Below are positions 6,742 through 15,139 of a stretch of DNA of 64,000 nucleotides, one piece after another (position 1 is the stretch's first letter; every line of letters begins with the position of its first letter). The position numbers were made by a program, and so were the translations under genes. The notes below the pieces were generated by a model. That model saw only the letters and a list, made by a program, of their open reading frames with translations. It was not told the origin of the DNA and made no database searches. This DNA comes from Cognatilysobacter terrigena (lineage in GTDB: Bacteria; Pseudomonadota; Gammaproteobacteria; Xanthomonadales; Xanthomonadaceae): contig NZ_SELT01000006.1 of NCBI RefSeq assembly GCF_004361065.1, positions 48,994 through 112,993 of the forward strand, in the 5' to 3' direction.

Positions 6742-8639
6742 CAGCGGTCCCCCTTCAGGCTCTTCTCGGACTTCTTCGGCCAGAACCAGGCGGTCAGCGT
6801 GATGGCGACCGGAATCGCGCCCCAGACGACGCCCCATTCCTCGAACACGGTCCAGATGAAGAGGCCGGTCATCGCGATCGCGGCCAGCAGCGGCCAGATG
6901 CTGGCTTCCGGCATGCCCCACCGGTGCGACGGCTCGGCGTCGACGGGGCTGGTGAGCAGCACCTCGCGGCGATCGTCACGAACGCCTTCGACCACCGGAA
7001 TGACGTCGACCGGCGCGCCCTGGTCGTCCGCCCATAACGGCTGCCGACCGGTCACCACCGGGATCTCCGCGAAGTTGTACGACGGCGGCGGCGACGGCGT
7101 CGCCCATACGAGATCGGGCGCGCCCCACGGATCGTGCGGCGCACGCTCACCAGTGCGCAGCGACTTCAATCCGTTGAACACGTACATCAGCACGCTGATG
7201 GCGATGAGGTACGAGCCGAGCGTCGAGATCATGTTGGGGATGTCCCAGCCCAGCCCCGGCAGGTAGGTGTAGACGCGCCGCGGCATGCCGGCGAGGCCGA
7301 GGTAATGCATCGGGAAGAACGTGACATTGAAGCCGACGAACAGCAGCCAGAACGTCCACTTGCCGAGACGTTCGTCCATGAGACGACCGGTGATCTTCGG
7401 GTACCAGTAGACGATCGCGCCGAGCAGCGGGAACACGGCGCCGCCGATGAGCACGTAGTGGAAATGGGCGACGACGAAATACGTGTCGTGCAGCTGCAGG
7501 TCGAGTGGCACCGAAGCGACCATCACGCCCGTCATGCCGCCGAGGGCGAACAGCGCGAAGAAGCCGAGCACGTACAGCATCGGCACGCGCAGGATGGGTC
7601 GGCCCGTGGCGATGGTCGCAATCCAGGCGAACACCTGGATGCCGCTGGGAACCGCGATCAGCATGCTCGCCGCGGTGTAGAAGCTGTTGCCCATCGGCGG
7701 CAGGCCCGCTGCGAACATGTGGTGCACCCACAGCCCGAACGCGAGGAAACCGGTTGCGATCAGCGAGAGCACCATCGCCGGATACGCGAGGATGGGACGG
7801 CGCGAAAACGCCTCGACGATCTCCGAGATCATCCCCAGCGCGGGCATGAAGATGATGTAGACCTCCGGATGCCCGAAGAACCAGAACAGGTGTTGCCACA
7901 GCAGCGGGTCGCCGCCTTCCGCCGCGTTGTAGAACTGCGTGCCGACCAGGCGATCGGTGATCAGGAACGTGCTGGCGAGCATCACCGACGGCATCGCGAA
8001 GATCACCATCAGGCTGGTCACGAACATCGACCAGACGAACAGCGGCATTCGCGCGAGGGTCATGCCCGGTGCGCGCTGCGTCATCACCGTCGCGACGATC
8101 TCGACCGCGATCGACAGCGCCGCCACTTCGGTGAACGTGATCATCTGCGCCCAGAAATCCGTGCGCTTGCCGGGAGAGAAATCCGACGACGACAACGGCG
8201 TGTAGCCCGTCCACCCCGCTTCCGGCCCGATGTCGAGCAGGAAGCACACGAAAATCAGGATGCCGCCGAACAGGTACATCCAGTAACTGAAGGCGTTGAG
8301 CCGCGGGAAGGAGATCGCGCGCGTGCCCACCATCAGCGGCACGATGTAGATCGCGATCGCTTCCATCACCGGCACGGCGAACAGGAACATCATCGCGCTG
8401 CCGTGGAGCGAGAACACCTGGTTGTAGCGGTCGGGCCCGAGCAGCGTGTTGTTCGGGAACATCAGCTGCGTGCGGATCATCAGCGCGAGCAGGCCGGCGA
8501 GCGCGAAGAAAACGAACGCAGTGACGATGTAGCGCCGGCCGACGCGCTTGTGGTCGACCGTCGTAATCCAGCCGATCAGGCCGGGTTTGTCGGCCCATGT
8601 GCGCTCGAGACGCGCGATGGAGGCGTCGCGGTCCGCCAT
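6741..8639 (-). CDS. ctaD: Cytochrome c oxidase subunit I
   Basis: Catalytic subunit of a proton-pumping heme-copper oxidase, 632 residues from ATG 8637-8639. The metal ligands are visible. His79 in SLHGSAMM and His394 in AHFHY bind low-spin heme, and His392 binds the high-spin heme. His257, His306 and His307 bind CuB. Tyr261 is the His-Tyr cross-link partner. Glu259 in GHPEVY is the D-channel glutamate that marks the A1 class. Twelve core helices end near residue 465. A polar linker of about 100 residues and two more helices follow, giving an extended C-terminus as in caa3 enzymes. Start and stop each overlap a neighbour by one base (TAATG and TGATG), so expression is coupled to subunits II and III. 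Confidence 0.96.
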   Translation of the reverse strand: MADRDASIARLERTWADKPGLIGWITTVDHKRVGRRYIVTAFVFFALAGLLALMIRTQLMFPNNTLLGPDRYNQVFSLHGSAMMFLFAVPVMEAIAIYIVPLMVGTRAISFPRLNAFSYWMYLFGGILIFVCFLLDIGPEAGWTGYTPLSSSDFSPGKRTDFWAQMITFTEVAALSIAVEIVATVMTQRAPGMTLARMPLFVWSMFVTSLMVIFAMPSVMLASTFLITDRLVGTQFYNAAEGGDPLLWQHLFWFFGHPEVYIIFMPALGMISEIVEAFSRRPILAYPAMVLSLIATGFLAFGLWVHHMFAAGLPPMGNSFYTAASMLIAVPSGIQVFAWIATIATGRPILRVPMLYVLGFFALFALGGMTGVMVASVPLDLQLHDTYFVVAHFHYVLIGGAVFPLLGAIVYWYPKITGRLMDERLGKWTFWLLFVGFNVTFFPMHYLGLAGMPRRVYTYLPGLGWDIPNMISTLGSYLIAISVLMYVFNGLKSLRTGERAPHDPWGAPDLVWATPSPPPSYNFAEIPVVTGRQPLWADDQGAPVDVIPVVEGVRDDRREVLLTSPVDAEPSHRWGMPEASIWPLLAAIAMTGLFIWTVFEEWGVVWGAIPVAITLTAWFWPKKSEKSLKGDR

Positions 8640-9652
8640 TACTTCAACTCCGTCAGGTAATCGACGAGATCGCTCACGTCCTGCGGCGACAGCGGCACCG
8701 CCGGCATGTTCGCGCCGGGTTTCGGATGCTGCGGGTCGACGATCCACGCGGCGAGGTTGCCGCGATTCATCGGCAGCGTGCCGGCTGCGATGCTGCGGCG
8801 GCTGGCAAGGTGCGTCAGATCCGGCCCGGTGACGCCACCGGCCGTGGTGCCGGCAATGCGATGGCACATCGCACACGCACCGCGCTCGAACACCGCGAGG
8901 CCGCGCTGAGCGGATGGCGTCGTCGGCGGCGTTGCGGGCGTGCGCTGGTGATCGGCCCATGCCTGGTAGGCACCGAGGTCGTCGACCTGCACATCCATCG
9001 CCATCTTCGCGTGCTGAAGCCCGCAGAACTCCGCGCACTGGCCGCGGTAATAGCCGCCTGCGCGCGGCGTGATCATCAGTGCATTGGTGCGGCCGGGAAC
9101 GAGGTCGTGTTTCCCGGTCAGCGCGGGCACCCAGAAGCTGTGGATGACGTCGCCGGATACGAGTTCGACCTGGACCGTGCGATCGCGCGGCAGATGCAGC
9201 TCGTTCGCGGTGGTGAATCGGCGCGACGAGTCCTGGTCGAGGTAATCGACCTGCCACCACCACTGCTTGGCCGTGACGCGCACGGCGAGATCCGCATGAC
9301 CGCTGCGGATGCGGCGGTCCGCGGTGTAGCTCGCGGCGACGAGCACTGTCAGCAGACCGACGACGAGCAGCGACCACGCGCCCAGCGCGATCGACAGGCT
9401 GCGATCGCGCGTGGTGCCCTCACGTGCGAGTTCGCGGCGACGCCGCACCAGCGCGATTCCGAGCGCGATCAGCACGACGACGTACATCGTCCCGCACACC
9501 GCGAGCATCAGGTTCCACACCTGCCGGATCGTGGCGCCCTGCTCGCCCGCACCGACGAGGGCGGACTGCACGCCGGTGCAGCCGGCGAGCGCCGTCATCG
9601 CGACCAGCGCGGTCGCAGGCGCAAGCCAGGTGCGGATCGTGCGTGTTGTCAC
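8639..9652 (-). CDS. ctaC: Cytochrome c oxidase subunit II with fused cytochrome c (caa3 type)
   Basis: Electron-entry subunit of a caa3 oxidase, 337 residues from GTG 9650-9652. A lipobox, ALAGC, puts the lipidated Cys at residue 25. Two membrane helices follow, then the periplasmic cupredoxin domain. CuA ligands are visible: His in VIHSFWVPAL, and the C...C...H...M set in YRGQCAEFCGLQHAKM. The aromatic electron entry patch is KQWWWQVDY. The C-terminal 90 residues are a cytochrome c domain with CAMCH and a distal Met in GANMPAVPLS. The start overlaps the cytochrome gene stop as GTGA. The fused cytochrome means it can take electrons directly from the dehydrogenase's soluble or lipid-anchored cytochrome encoded upstream. 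Confidence 0.95.
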   Translation of the reverse strand: MTTRTIRTWLAPATALVAMTALAGCTGVQSALVGAGEQGATIRQVWNLMLAVCGTMYVVVLIALGIALVRRRRELAREGTTRDRSLSIALGAWSLLVVGLLTVLVAASYTADRRIRSGHADLAVRVTAKQWWWQVDYLDQDSSRRFTTANELHLPRDRTVQVELVSGDVIHSFWVPALTGKHDLVPGRTNALMITPRAGGYYRGQCAEFCGLQHAKMAMDVQVDDLGAYQAWADHQRTPATPPTTPSAQRGLAVFERGACAMCHRIAGTTAGGVTGPDLTHLASRRSIAAGTLPMNRGNLAAWIVDPQHPKPGANMPAVPLSPQDVSDLVDYLTELK

Positions 9653-10224
9653 GGCGGCGGCGCCTGCACGCCGGTCGTGTCACCGCCCTTCGGGTGGCGC
9701 GTCGCGGTCTGTGTCGGCGGCGGTGCGCCCAGCATCTGCTCGGAGCGACTCGGCGCCGCGTCCTTGCGCACGTTGCCCGACAGCGACAGCACGTACGCCG
9801 CGAGTTCCCACGCCTGCTGGTCGGTCACCTTGCCGCGGAACGACGGCATGCCGTTCGGGCGGCCGTCGAGGATCGTCGCGTGGATCTGGTCGATGCTGCT
9901 GCCGTAGCGCCATTCGTCGTCCATGAGCGCTGGGCCCATGCCGCCGCCGCCGTTCGCGTGGCAGCCGTTGCAGTTGAACCACTTGAACCAGCGGCCGCCC
10001 TGCGTGACGTGGAAGGCGTTGTCCTGGTACTGCGGGCCGCGCGGATCGACCGCATCGGGCATGCGCGCGCCGGGCTGCAGGTCGGTCAGGCGCGGGCCGG
10101 CGCGCACTTCGCCGCTGGGCGGCGTGTGGTATTCGCGGCGCTCGCGCTCGCAGCCCACGACGAGGAGGAGCGTGCAGGCCGCGAGCGCCGCGAAGAGGGG
10201 CTCAATGCGGAAGCGCGAAGACAT
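9649..10224 (-). CDS. Lipoprotein c-type cytochrome, dehydrogenase electron acceptor
   Basis: Class I-like cytochrome c of 191 residues from ATG 10222-10224. The N-terminus has a lipobox (LLVVGC, Cys25), so the mature protein is probably membrane-anchored and periplasmic. The heme site is CNGCH (Cys85, Cys88, His89). The probable axial Met is in the NGMPSFRGK loop, followed by the typical C-terminal helix WELAAYVLSLSG. A Pro/Thr-rich tail ends the protein. The gene lies between the PQQ dehydrogenase (23-base overlap) and oxidase subunit II (4-base overlap). That position strongly suggests it carries electrons from the dehydrogenase to the oxidase. The NCNGCHANGGGGMGP region resembles cytochromes associated with PQQ alcohol dehydrogenases. 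Confidence 0.9.
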   Translation of the reverse strand: MSSRFRIEPLFAALAACTLLLVVGCERERREYHTPPSGEVRAGPRLTDLQPGARMPDAVDPRGPQYQDNAFHVTQGGRWFKWFNCNGCHANGGGGMGPALMDDEWRYGSSIDQIHATILDGRPNGMPSFRGKVTDQQAWELAAYVLSLSGNVRKDAAPSRSEQMLGAPPPTQTATRHPKGGDTTGVQAPPP

Positions 10225-11986
10225 AGAGCGTCCCTCCGGCCGTCGTCTTCTGCTTGAGATCAGGTAGCGCAGCGCCCCAGCCGGCAGCGGCGGTCGCATC
10301 GCGCGTGTCGAGGTTGTTCGTGACGATCGCGCCGGGCCAGCCCCCGATGCCCGACAGGATCGCGATGTACTGGTGCCCGTCCGGGCCGCGATACGCGATC
10401 GGCTGGCCGATGATTCCGCTGCCCGTCTGGAACTTCCACAGCAGCGCGCCGCTGCGCGCGTCGATGGCCTTGAACCAGCCGTCCATCGTTCCGTAGAACA
10501 CGACGTCGCCGGCGGTCGACAGCGTGCCGCTCCACACCGGCAGATCCTCCTTGATCTTCCACATCGCGCGTCGCTGCACCGGATTCCACGCGGTAACGAC
10601 ACCGCGATGTCCGCCCGGCCCCGCGTAGTACTTCTCTTCCGCGCCGATGTAGGGCGTGCCCGCGATGTAGTTCACCTCGCTCGGCTGCATGTCCATGCAC
10701 AGGTTGTTGTGCGGCACGTAGACGAGGCCCGTACGCGGCGAAAACGACGACGGGTTCCAGTCCTTCATACCCGGCGCGGCGGGACAGATCTGTCGCGTCG
10801 TACGGCCTGTCTTCGGCTGCTTCTCCGCGTTGTATTGCGGGCGACCAGTCGTCATGTCGATCTTCAACATCGCATTGACCGGCCCGTAGGGGTCGGCCGA
10901 CAGCACCTGCCCCGTCGCGCGGTCGAGGATGTAGACGAAGCCGTTGCGCTCGGGACGCACGATCACCTTGCGGCGCTTGCCGGCGATCGTCATCTCGAGC
11001 AACAGGTTCTCGTTGACGGCGTCGTAGTCGTAGAGATCGTGCGGGCTGAACTGGTAGAACCAGCGCGCATCGCCGGTGTCGGGATCGCGCGCGAAGATGC
11101 CGGCCGTCCACTTGTTGTCGCCGGGGCGCTGATCGGGATTCCACGGGCCCGGATTGCCCGTGCCGTAGAAGATCAGGTCGGTCTCGGGGTCGTAGGAAAT
11201 CCAGCCCCACGCCGTGCCGCCGCCGATCTTCCAGGCGTCGCCGGGCCACGTCTTCGTGCCCAGGTCTGTGCCGCGATCGGACGCATAGTGCGGCTTGAAC
11301 GACGGGCCGATCAGCACGTCCTTGTCCGGCCCTGTGCTGTACGCCTTCCACGCGATCTTGCCGGTGCCGGCATCGAGCGCGGCGAGCCAGCCGCGCACGC
11401 CCATCTCGCCGCCGGCATTGCCGACGAGCACTTTTCCCTTCACCACGAGCGGGGCCATGGTGATGGTCTCGCCCTTGTTGATGTCGCCGAGCTTGGTTCG
11501 CCAGATCGGCTTGCCCGTCGCGGCATCAACGGCGAGCGTGTTGCCGTCGAGCGTGTTGAAGAAGACGCGCCCCTGCGAGTACACCGCGCCGCGGTTGACC
11601 ACATCACAGCACGCGACGCCCTGCGATGCCGGCTCGGGCTTGGGCTTGTACGACCACTTCGCCGGCGCGCCCGGCTTGGTGAGGTCGAGCGCGTAGAGCA
11701 CGTTCGGAAACGGCGTGACGACGTACATCGTGTTGCCGACCACGATCGGGGCCGCCTCCTGCCCGCGATTGACGCCCGTCGAGAAGGTGAACGCGACGGC
11801 GAGCTTGCCGACGTTGCGCGTCGTGATCTCGTTGAGCGGGCTGTATCGCGTGCTCGCGTAGTCGTGCGCCGGCATCGTCCAGTCGCCGGAGGTAGCGGAC
11901 GGTGCGGCGGGTGTGGTCGGAACAGCGAGGCCTGCGATGCCGGCGACGAATACGGCCGTCGCCAGGCGTCGTGAGAGCGGATGCAC
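10202..11986 (-). CDS. PQQ-dependent alcohol dehydrogenase, lanthanide-type signature
   Basis: Periplasmic eight-bladed quinoprotein that oxidises primary alcohols to aldehydes with PQQ. It has 594 residues from GTG 11984-11986, chosen because AAGGAG lies 8 bases upstream and a signal peptide starts there (MHPLSRRLATAVF, with cleavage after about residue 27). Vicinal cysteines 126-127 form the disulfide next to PQQ. Metal and active-site residues are Glu194 (GGEMG), Asn278 (TGNPGPWN) and catalytic Asp320. Asp322 lies two residues further (YDYDAVNE). The extra Asp is the known mark of lanthanide-dependent XoxF/ExaF-type enzymes; calcium MxaF has Ala there. Tryptophan-docking repeats are spread through the sequence. 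Substrate is unknown. It leads the eight-gene operon. PQQ synthesis genes are not in the window. Confidence 0.93.
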   Translation of the reverse strand: MHPLSRRLATAVFVAGIAGLAVPTTPAAPSATSGDWTMPAHDYASTRYSPLNEITTRNVGKLAVAFTFSTGVNRGQEAAPIVVGNTMYVVTPFPNVLYALDLTKPGAPAKWSYKPKPEPASQGVACCDVVNRGAVYSQGRVFFNTLDGNTLAVDAATGKPIWRTKLGDINKGETITMAPLVVKGKVLVGNAGGEMGVRGWLAALDAGTGKIAWKAYSTGPDKDVLIGPSFKPHYASDRGTDLGTKTWPGDAWKIGGGTAWGWISYDPETDLIFYGTGNPGPWNPDQRPGDNKWTAGIFARDPDTGDARWFYQFSPHDLYDYDAVNENLLLEMTIAGKRRKVIVRPERNGFVYILDRATGQVLSADPYGPVNAMLKIDMTTGRPQYNAEKQPKTGRTTRQICPAAPGMKDWNPSSFSPRTGLVYVPHNNLCMDMQPSEVNYIAGTPYIGAEEKYYAGPGGHRGVVTAWNPVQRRAMWKIKEDLPVWSGTLSTAGDVVFYGTMDGWFKAIDARSGALLWKFQTGSGIIGQPIAYRGPDGHQYIAILSGIGGWPGAIVTNNLDTRDATAAAGWGAALPDLKQKTTAGGTLYVFALPH

Positions 11987-12236
11987 GGACGCGTCTCCTT
12001 GTGTCGGGATGTCGCGCACTCGTGTCGCGACCCCGCGCACACGCTATGAAGCGGCTGGTGAACGCGTAGTCATCTTTGACGTACGAAATCGACGTTGCCG
12101 ATACATGGAGCGTGATCGACGCGAACGATTCAGACCCGCGGTTTTGCGGTGTCCCCGACTTCGATGATCTATAGCGGCGACGCGGCCGAATCCGCATTTT
12201 TGCGGCGCATCACAAGCAGCTTTGCAACGCAGGTGG

Positions 12237-12638
12237 TCAACGGCATGCGTCGTACACGCGGTCCTGCAGCGTTGACAGCAGCGCGTAGTTGCGCGCGAGT
12301 CCGGCGCGGCGTTCCACGGCATCGCGATAGGCGCGCGCGTCGGCGCACGTGTTGTGCGTGTCGACCGCGGCAACGGCCGTGCGCGCGGTTCGACGCGACG
12401 TGGCGCTGCGCGTGCGTGTCGATCGCTTGCGCGGTCGCGGCTCGTCGGACGCCGGCGCGACCGGATCCGGTGTCGCGTCCCAGACCTCGGCCGTCCGCTC
12501 GCCGCGCGGGCACGGCTCGCTCTGGTAGCGCGTGCTGCCGTCGCGCGTGATGCACTTCTGCACGGTCTGCGCGTCGGCATCGGTCGCTGCCAGACCGAAC
12601 AACGCGGCAAATGCCGCCCTCCACATCCATGTCGTCAT
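12237..12638 (-). CDS. Exported DUF4124-like protein
   Basis: Protein of 133 residues with a signal peptide of about 23 residues (ending ADA before QTVQKC). The mature N-terminus reads VQKCITRDGSTRYQSEPCP, the Cys-containing DUF4124 pattern (a small domain common in Xanthomonadaceae, of unknown function). A basic, Ser/Thr/Arg-rich linker occupies about residues 65-92. The tail has two further Cys (NTCADARAY and VYDACR), so disulfides are likely. The ATG is at 12636-12638. It is divergent from the nucleotide-sugar dehydrogenase gene and lies upstream of, but on the same strand as, the alcohol operon, with a 250-base gap. No role can be assigned. Confidence 0.78.
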   Translation of the reverse strand: MTTWMWRAAFAALFGLAATDADAQTVQKCITRDGSTRYQSEPCPRGERTAEVWDATPDPVAPASDEPRPRKRSTRTRSATSRRTARTAVAAVDTHNTCADARAYRDAVERRAGLARNYALLSTLQDRVYDACR

Positions 12639-12783
12639 CCAGGTTCCCTCCCGTCGTCGCGACAGGATCAGGGCCGGGCGCTCTGCGCTGCATCGGTCGT
12701 CGCCGCCGCAGCGTGTCGGACTTCTCCGAGACGCCCGCCGACGGACGCGGCATCATAGGCGGCCGCTCCGGGAATCCTCGCGC

Positions 12784-14076
12784 ATGCACGACTCGCCCCT
12801 GCCCGCCCTCGCCGACGCCCGCATCGCCGTGGTCGGCCTAGGCTATGTCGGCCTGCCGCTGGCGACCGCGTTCGGGGCGACGCACGACACGCTCGGCTTC
12901 GACATCGATACCGGCCGCATCGACGAACTCCGCGGCGGTCACGACCGCACGGGTGAAGCGCACGACGACGACTTCCGCCGCGCGATCCGCCTGCGCTTCG
13001 AATCCGACGCCGCCTCGCTTGCGGATCGCGACGTTTTCATCGTCACCGTGCCGACGCCGGTCGACGCGTTCAAGCGCCCGGACCTCGCGCCGCTGGAATC
13101 GGCGAGCCGCACGGTCGGCCGCTCGCTGAAGCGTGGCGGTGTCGTCGTCTACGAGTCCACGGTCTATCCCGGTGCGACGGAAGAGATCTGCGTACCGATC
13201 CTCGAGCGCGAGTCCGGCCTGCGCTACCGCGACGATTTCCACGTCGGCTACAGCCCCGAACGCATCAATCCGGGCGATCGCCAGCACAAGCTGCCGAACA
13301 TCGTGAAGGTGACGTCCGGCTCGAGCGACGCCGCGGGGCGCTTCGTCGATGCGCTGTATCGCAGCGTCGTGCCGGCGGGCACGCATCTCGCATCGAGCAT
13401 CCGCGTGGCCGAAGCCGCGAAGGTCATCGAGAACATCCAGCGCGACGTCAACATCGCGCTCGTCAACGAACTCGCGCTGATCTTCGAAAAGCTCGGCCTC
13501 GACACGCTCGAAGTGCTCGAAGCCGCTGGCACCAAGTGGAACTTCCTGCCGTTCCGCCCGGGCCTGGTCGGTGGCCACTGCATCGGCGTCGATCCGTATT
13601 ACCTGACCCACAAGGCGCAGGGCATCGGCTACCACCCCGAGGTCATTCTGGCCGGTCGCCGCATCAACGACACGATGGGCCAGCATGTCGCGCAGCGCGT
13701 GCTGAGGCTGATCGCCGCGAAAGACAATCCGCCGCCGCATCCGCGCGTGCTGGTGCTCGGCCTCGCGTTCAAGGAGAACTGCGGCGACCTGCGCAATACG
13801 CGCGTCGTCGACATCGTCTCCGAGCTCAACGCCTACGGCGCGCGCGTCGACGTGCACGACCCGCGTGTCGACGCCGAGGAAGCGCATCGCGAACACGGCC
13901 TGCGCTTGCTCGACGCGCCCAAGGCCGGCGCCTACGACGCGGTCGTGCTCGCTGTGCCGCACGCTGAGTTCGTGCGCGACGGCACCGACTCCATCGTCCA
14001 TTTCGGCCACGGCGACGCGGTCGTCTTCGACGTCAAAGGCGCCCTGCCCCGCGACGTCGTCCACGGTCGCCTCTGA
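12784..14076 (+). CDS. tviB: Nucleotide-sugar C6 dehydrogenase (TviB/WbpA type)
   Basis: NAD-dependent dehydrogenase of the UDP-glucose/GDP-mannose family. It oxidises the C6 hydroxyl of a UDP-sugar to a carboxylate in two steps, for surface polysaccharide. It has 430 residues from ATG 12784. The Rossmann motif VVGLGYVGLPLA is at about 16-27. The catalytic Cys266 is in GGHCIGVDPYYL, and the general Lys region is EAAKVIENIQRDVNIALVNE. The C-terminal UDP-binding domain contains LGLAFKENCGDLRNT. These features, especially the FRPGLVGGHC stretch, fit the UDP-GlcNAc dehydrogenase branch (Vi antigen TviB, WbpA) better than UDP-glucose dehydrogenase. The epimerase gene follows after 10 bases and is surely co-transcribed. 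Exact substrate is inferred. Confidence 0.9.
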   Translation: MHDSPLPALADARIAVVGLGYVGLPLATAFGATHDTLGFDIDTGRIDELRGGHDRTGEAHDDDFRRAIRLRFESDAASLADRDVFIVTVPTPVDAFKRPDLAPLESASRTVGRSLKRGGVVVYESTVYPGATEEICVPILERESGLRYRDDFHVGYSPERINPGDRQHKLPNIVKVTSGSSDAAGRFVDALYRSVVPAGTHLASSIRVAEAAKVIENIQRDVNIALVNELALIFEKLGLDTLEVLEAAGTKWNFLPFRPGLVGGHCIGVDPYYLTHKAQGIGYHPEVILAGRRINDTMGQHVAQRVLRLIAAKDNPPPHPRVLVLGLAFKENCGDLRNTRVVDIVSELNAYGARVDVHDPRVDAEEAHREHGLRLLDAPKAGAYDAVVLAVPHAEFVRDGTDSIVHFGHGDAVVFDVKGALPRDVVHGRL

Positions 14077-14086
14077 GGATTTCGCC

Positions 14087-15091
14087 ATGCGCGTGCTCGT
14101 GACCGGCGCCGCCGGCTTCATCGGTTCCCATCTGTCCAAGCGCCTGATCGAGCGCGGCGACGAGGTGCTGGGCTACGACGACCTCAACGACTACTACGAT
14201 CCGCAGCTCAAGCGCGATCGCCTGAAGCACGTCGTTCCTGGCCACGGCTTCCGGTTCGTCGAAGCCAAGCTCGAGGATCGAGAGGCCATGGATCGCGCGT
14301 TCGCGGACTTCAAGCCGCAGCGCGTGGTGAACCTCGCCGCGCAGGCGGGCGTCCGCTATTCGCTGCAGAACCCGCGCGCCTACATCGACAGCAACCTCGT
14401 CGGCTTCATCAACATCCTCGAAGCGTGCCGGCACAACGGTGTCGAGCATCTGGTGTATGCGTCGTCGAGTTCGGTCTACGGCGCGAATCGCGAGCTGCCG
14501 TTCGCGGTCGAGCACAGCGTGGACCACCCCGTCAGCCTGTACGCCGCCACCAAGAAGGCGAACGAGCTGATGGCGCATACGTACAGCCATCTGTACGCGC
14601 TGCCGACGACGGGCCTGCGTTTCTTCACGGTCTATGGCCCGTGGGGCCGGCCGGACATGGCGCTGTTCCTGTTCACCCGCAAGATCCTCGCAGGCGAGCC
14701 GATCGAGGTCTTCAACCACGGCCGCCACAGCCGTGATTTCACCTACATCGACGACATCGTCGAAGGCGTGATCCGCACGCTGGACACGGTGCCGCAGCCG
14801 TCCGACGACGCGTCGCTGCTCGCGTCCCCCGCCGCGTCCACGGCGCCCTATCGCGTCTACAACATCGGCAGCCACCGACCGGTCGAACTGCTGCGCTACA
14901 TCGAAGTGCTCGAAGACAGCCTGGGTTGCAAGGCGGAGCGTCGCCTCGTGCCGATGCAGCCCGGCGACGTGCCGGACACGTATGCCGATGTCGAAGCGTT
15001 GCGTCGCGATACGGGCTATGCGCCGTCGACGCCGGTCGAAACGGGCGTCGCGAAGTTCGTGGAGTGGTACCGCGGGTATTACGGCGTCTGA
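14087..15091 (+). CDS. UDP-uronate 4-epimerase, extended SDR family
   Basis: NAD-dependent epimerase of 334 residues from ATG 14087. The N-terminal TGAAGFIGSHL motif binds NAD. The active site has Ser in ASSSSVYG and the Tyr152-x3-Lys156 pair (YAATK). The segment YDDLNDYYDPQLKRDRL and the RHSRDFTYIDDIVEG stretch are typical of UDP-glucuronate 4-epimerases and the capsule-gene homologues (LspL, Cap1J, WbnF type). Paired with the upstream C6 dehydrogenase, it likely converts the UDP-uronic acid to its galacto form for exopolysaccharide or O-antigen. No glycosyltransferases are adjacent, so the rest of the pathway lies elsewhere. A 15-residue insertion (SDDASLLASPAAS region) precedes the last beta strand. 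Confidence 0.9.
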   Translation: MRVLVTGAAGFIGSHLSKRLIERGDEVLGYDDLNDYYDPQLKRDRLKHVVPGHGFRFVEAKLEDREAMDRAFADFKPQRVVNLAAQAGVRYSLQNPRAYIDSNLVGFINILEACRHNGVEHLVYASSSSVYGANRELPFAVEHSVDHPVSLYAATKKANELMAHTYSHLYALPTTGLRFFTVYGPWGRPDMALFLFTRKILAGEPIEVFNHGRHSRDFTYIDDIVEGVIRTLDTVPQPSDDASLLASPAASTAPYRVYNIGSHRPVELLRYIEVLEDSLGCKAERRLVPMQPGDVPDTYADVEALRRDTGYAPSTPVETGVAKFVEWYRGYYGV

Positions 15092-15118
15092 TCGAAAGGG
15101 CGCATCAGGCCTTTCGAC
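15092..15118. terminator. Hairpin between the convergent epimerase and rarA genes
   Basis: An 8-bp inverted repeat (TCGAAAGG / CCTTTCGA) with a 10-base loop occupies the 48-base gap between two convergent genes. There is no T-run, so it may be a weak bidirectional terminator only. Confidence 0.4.
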
Positions 15119-15139
15119 TGGCGACGCGTGCCTAGAACG

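Noticed and set aside
8640..9377. Upstream extension of oxidase subunit I by about 246 codons.
   Set aside because: It overlaps subunit II in another frame, and the subunit I family start is at ATG 8639 with a TAATG overlap.
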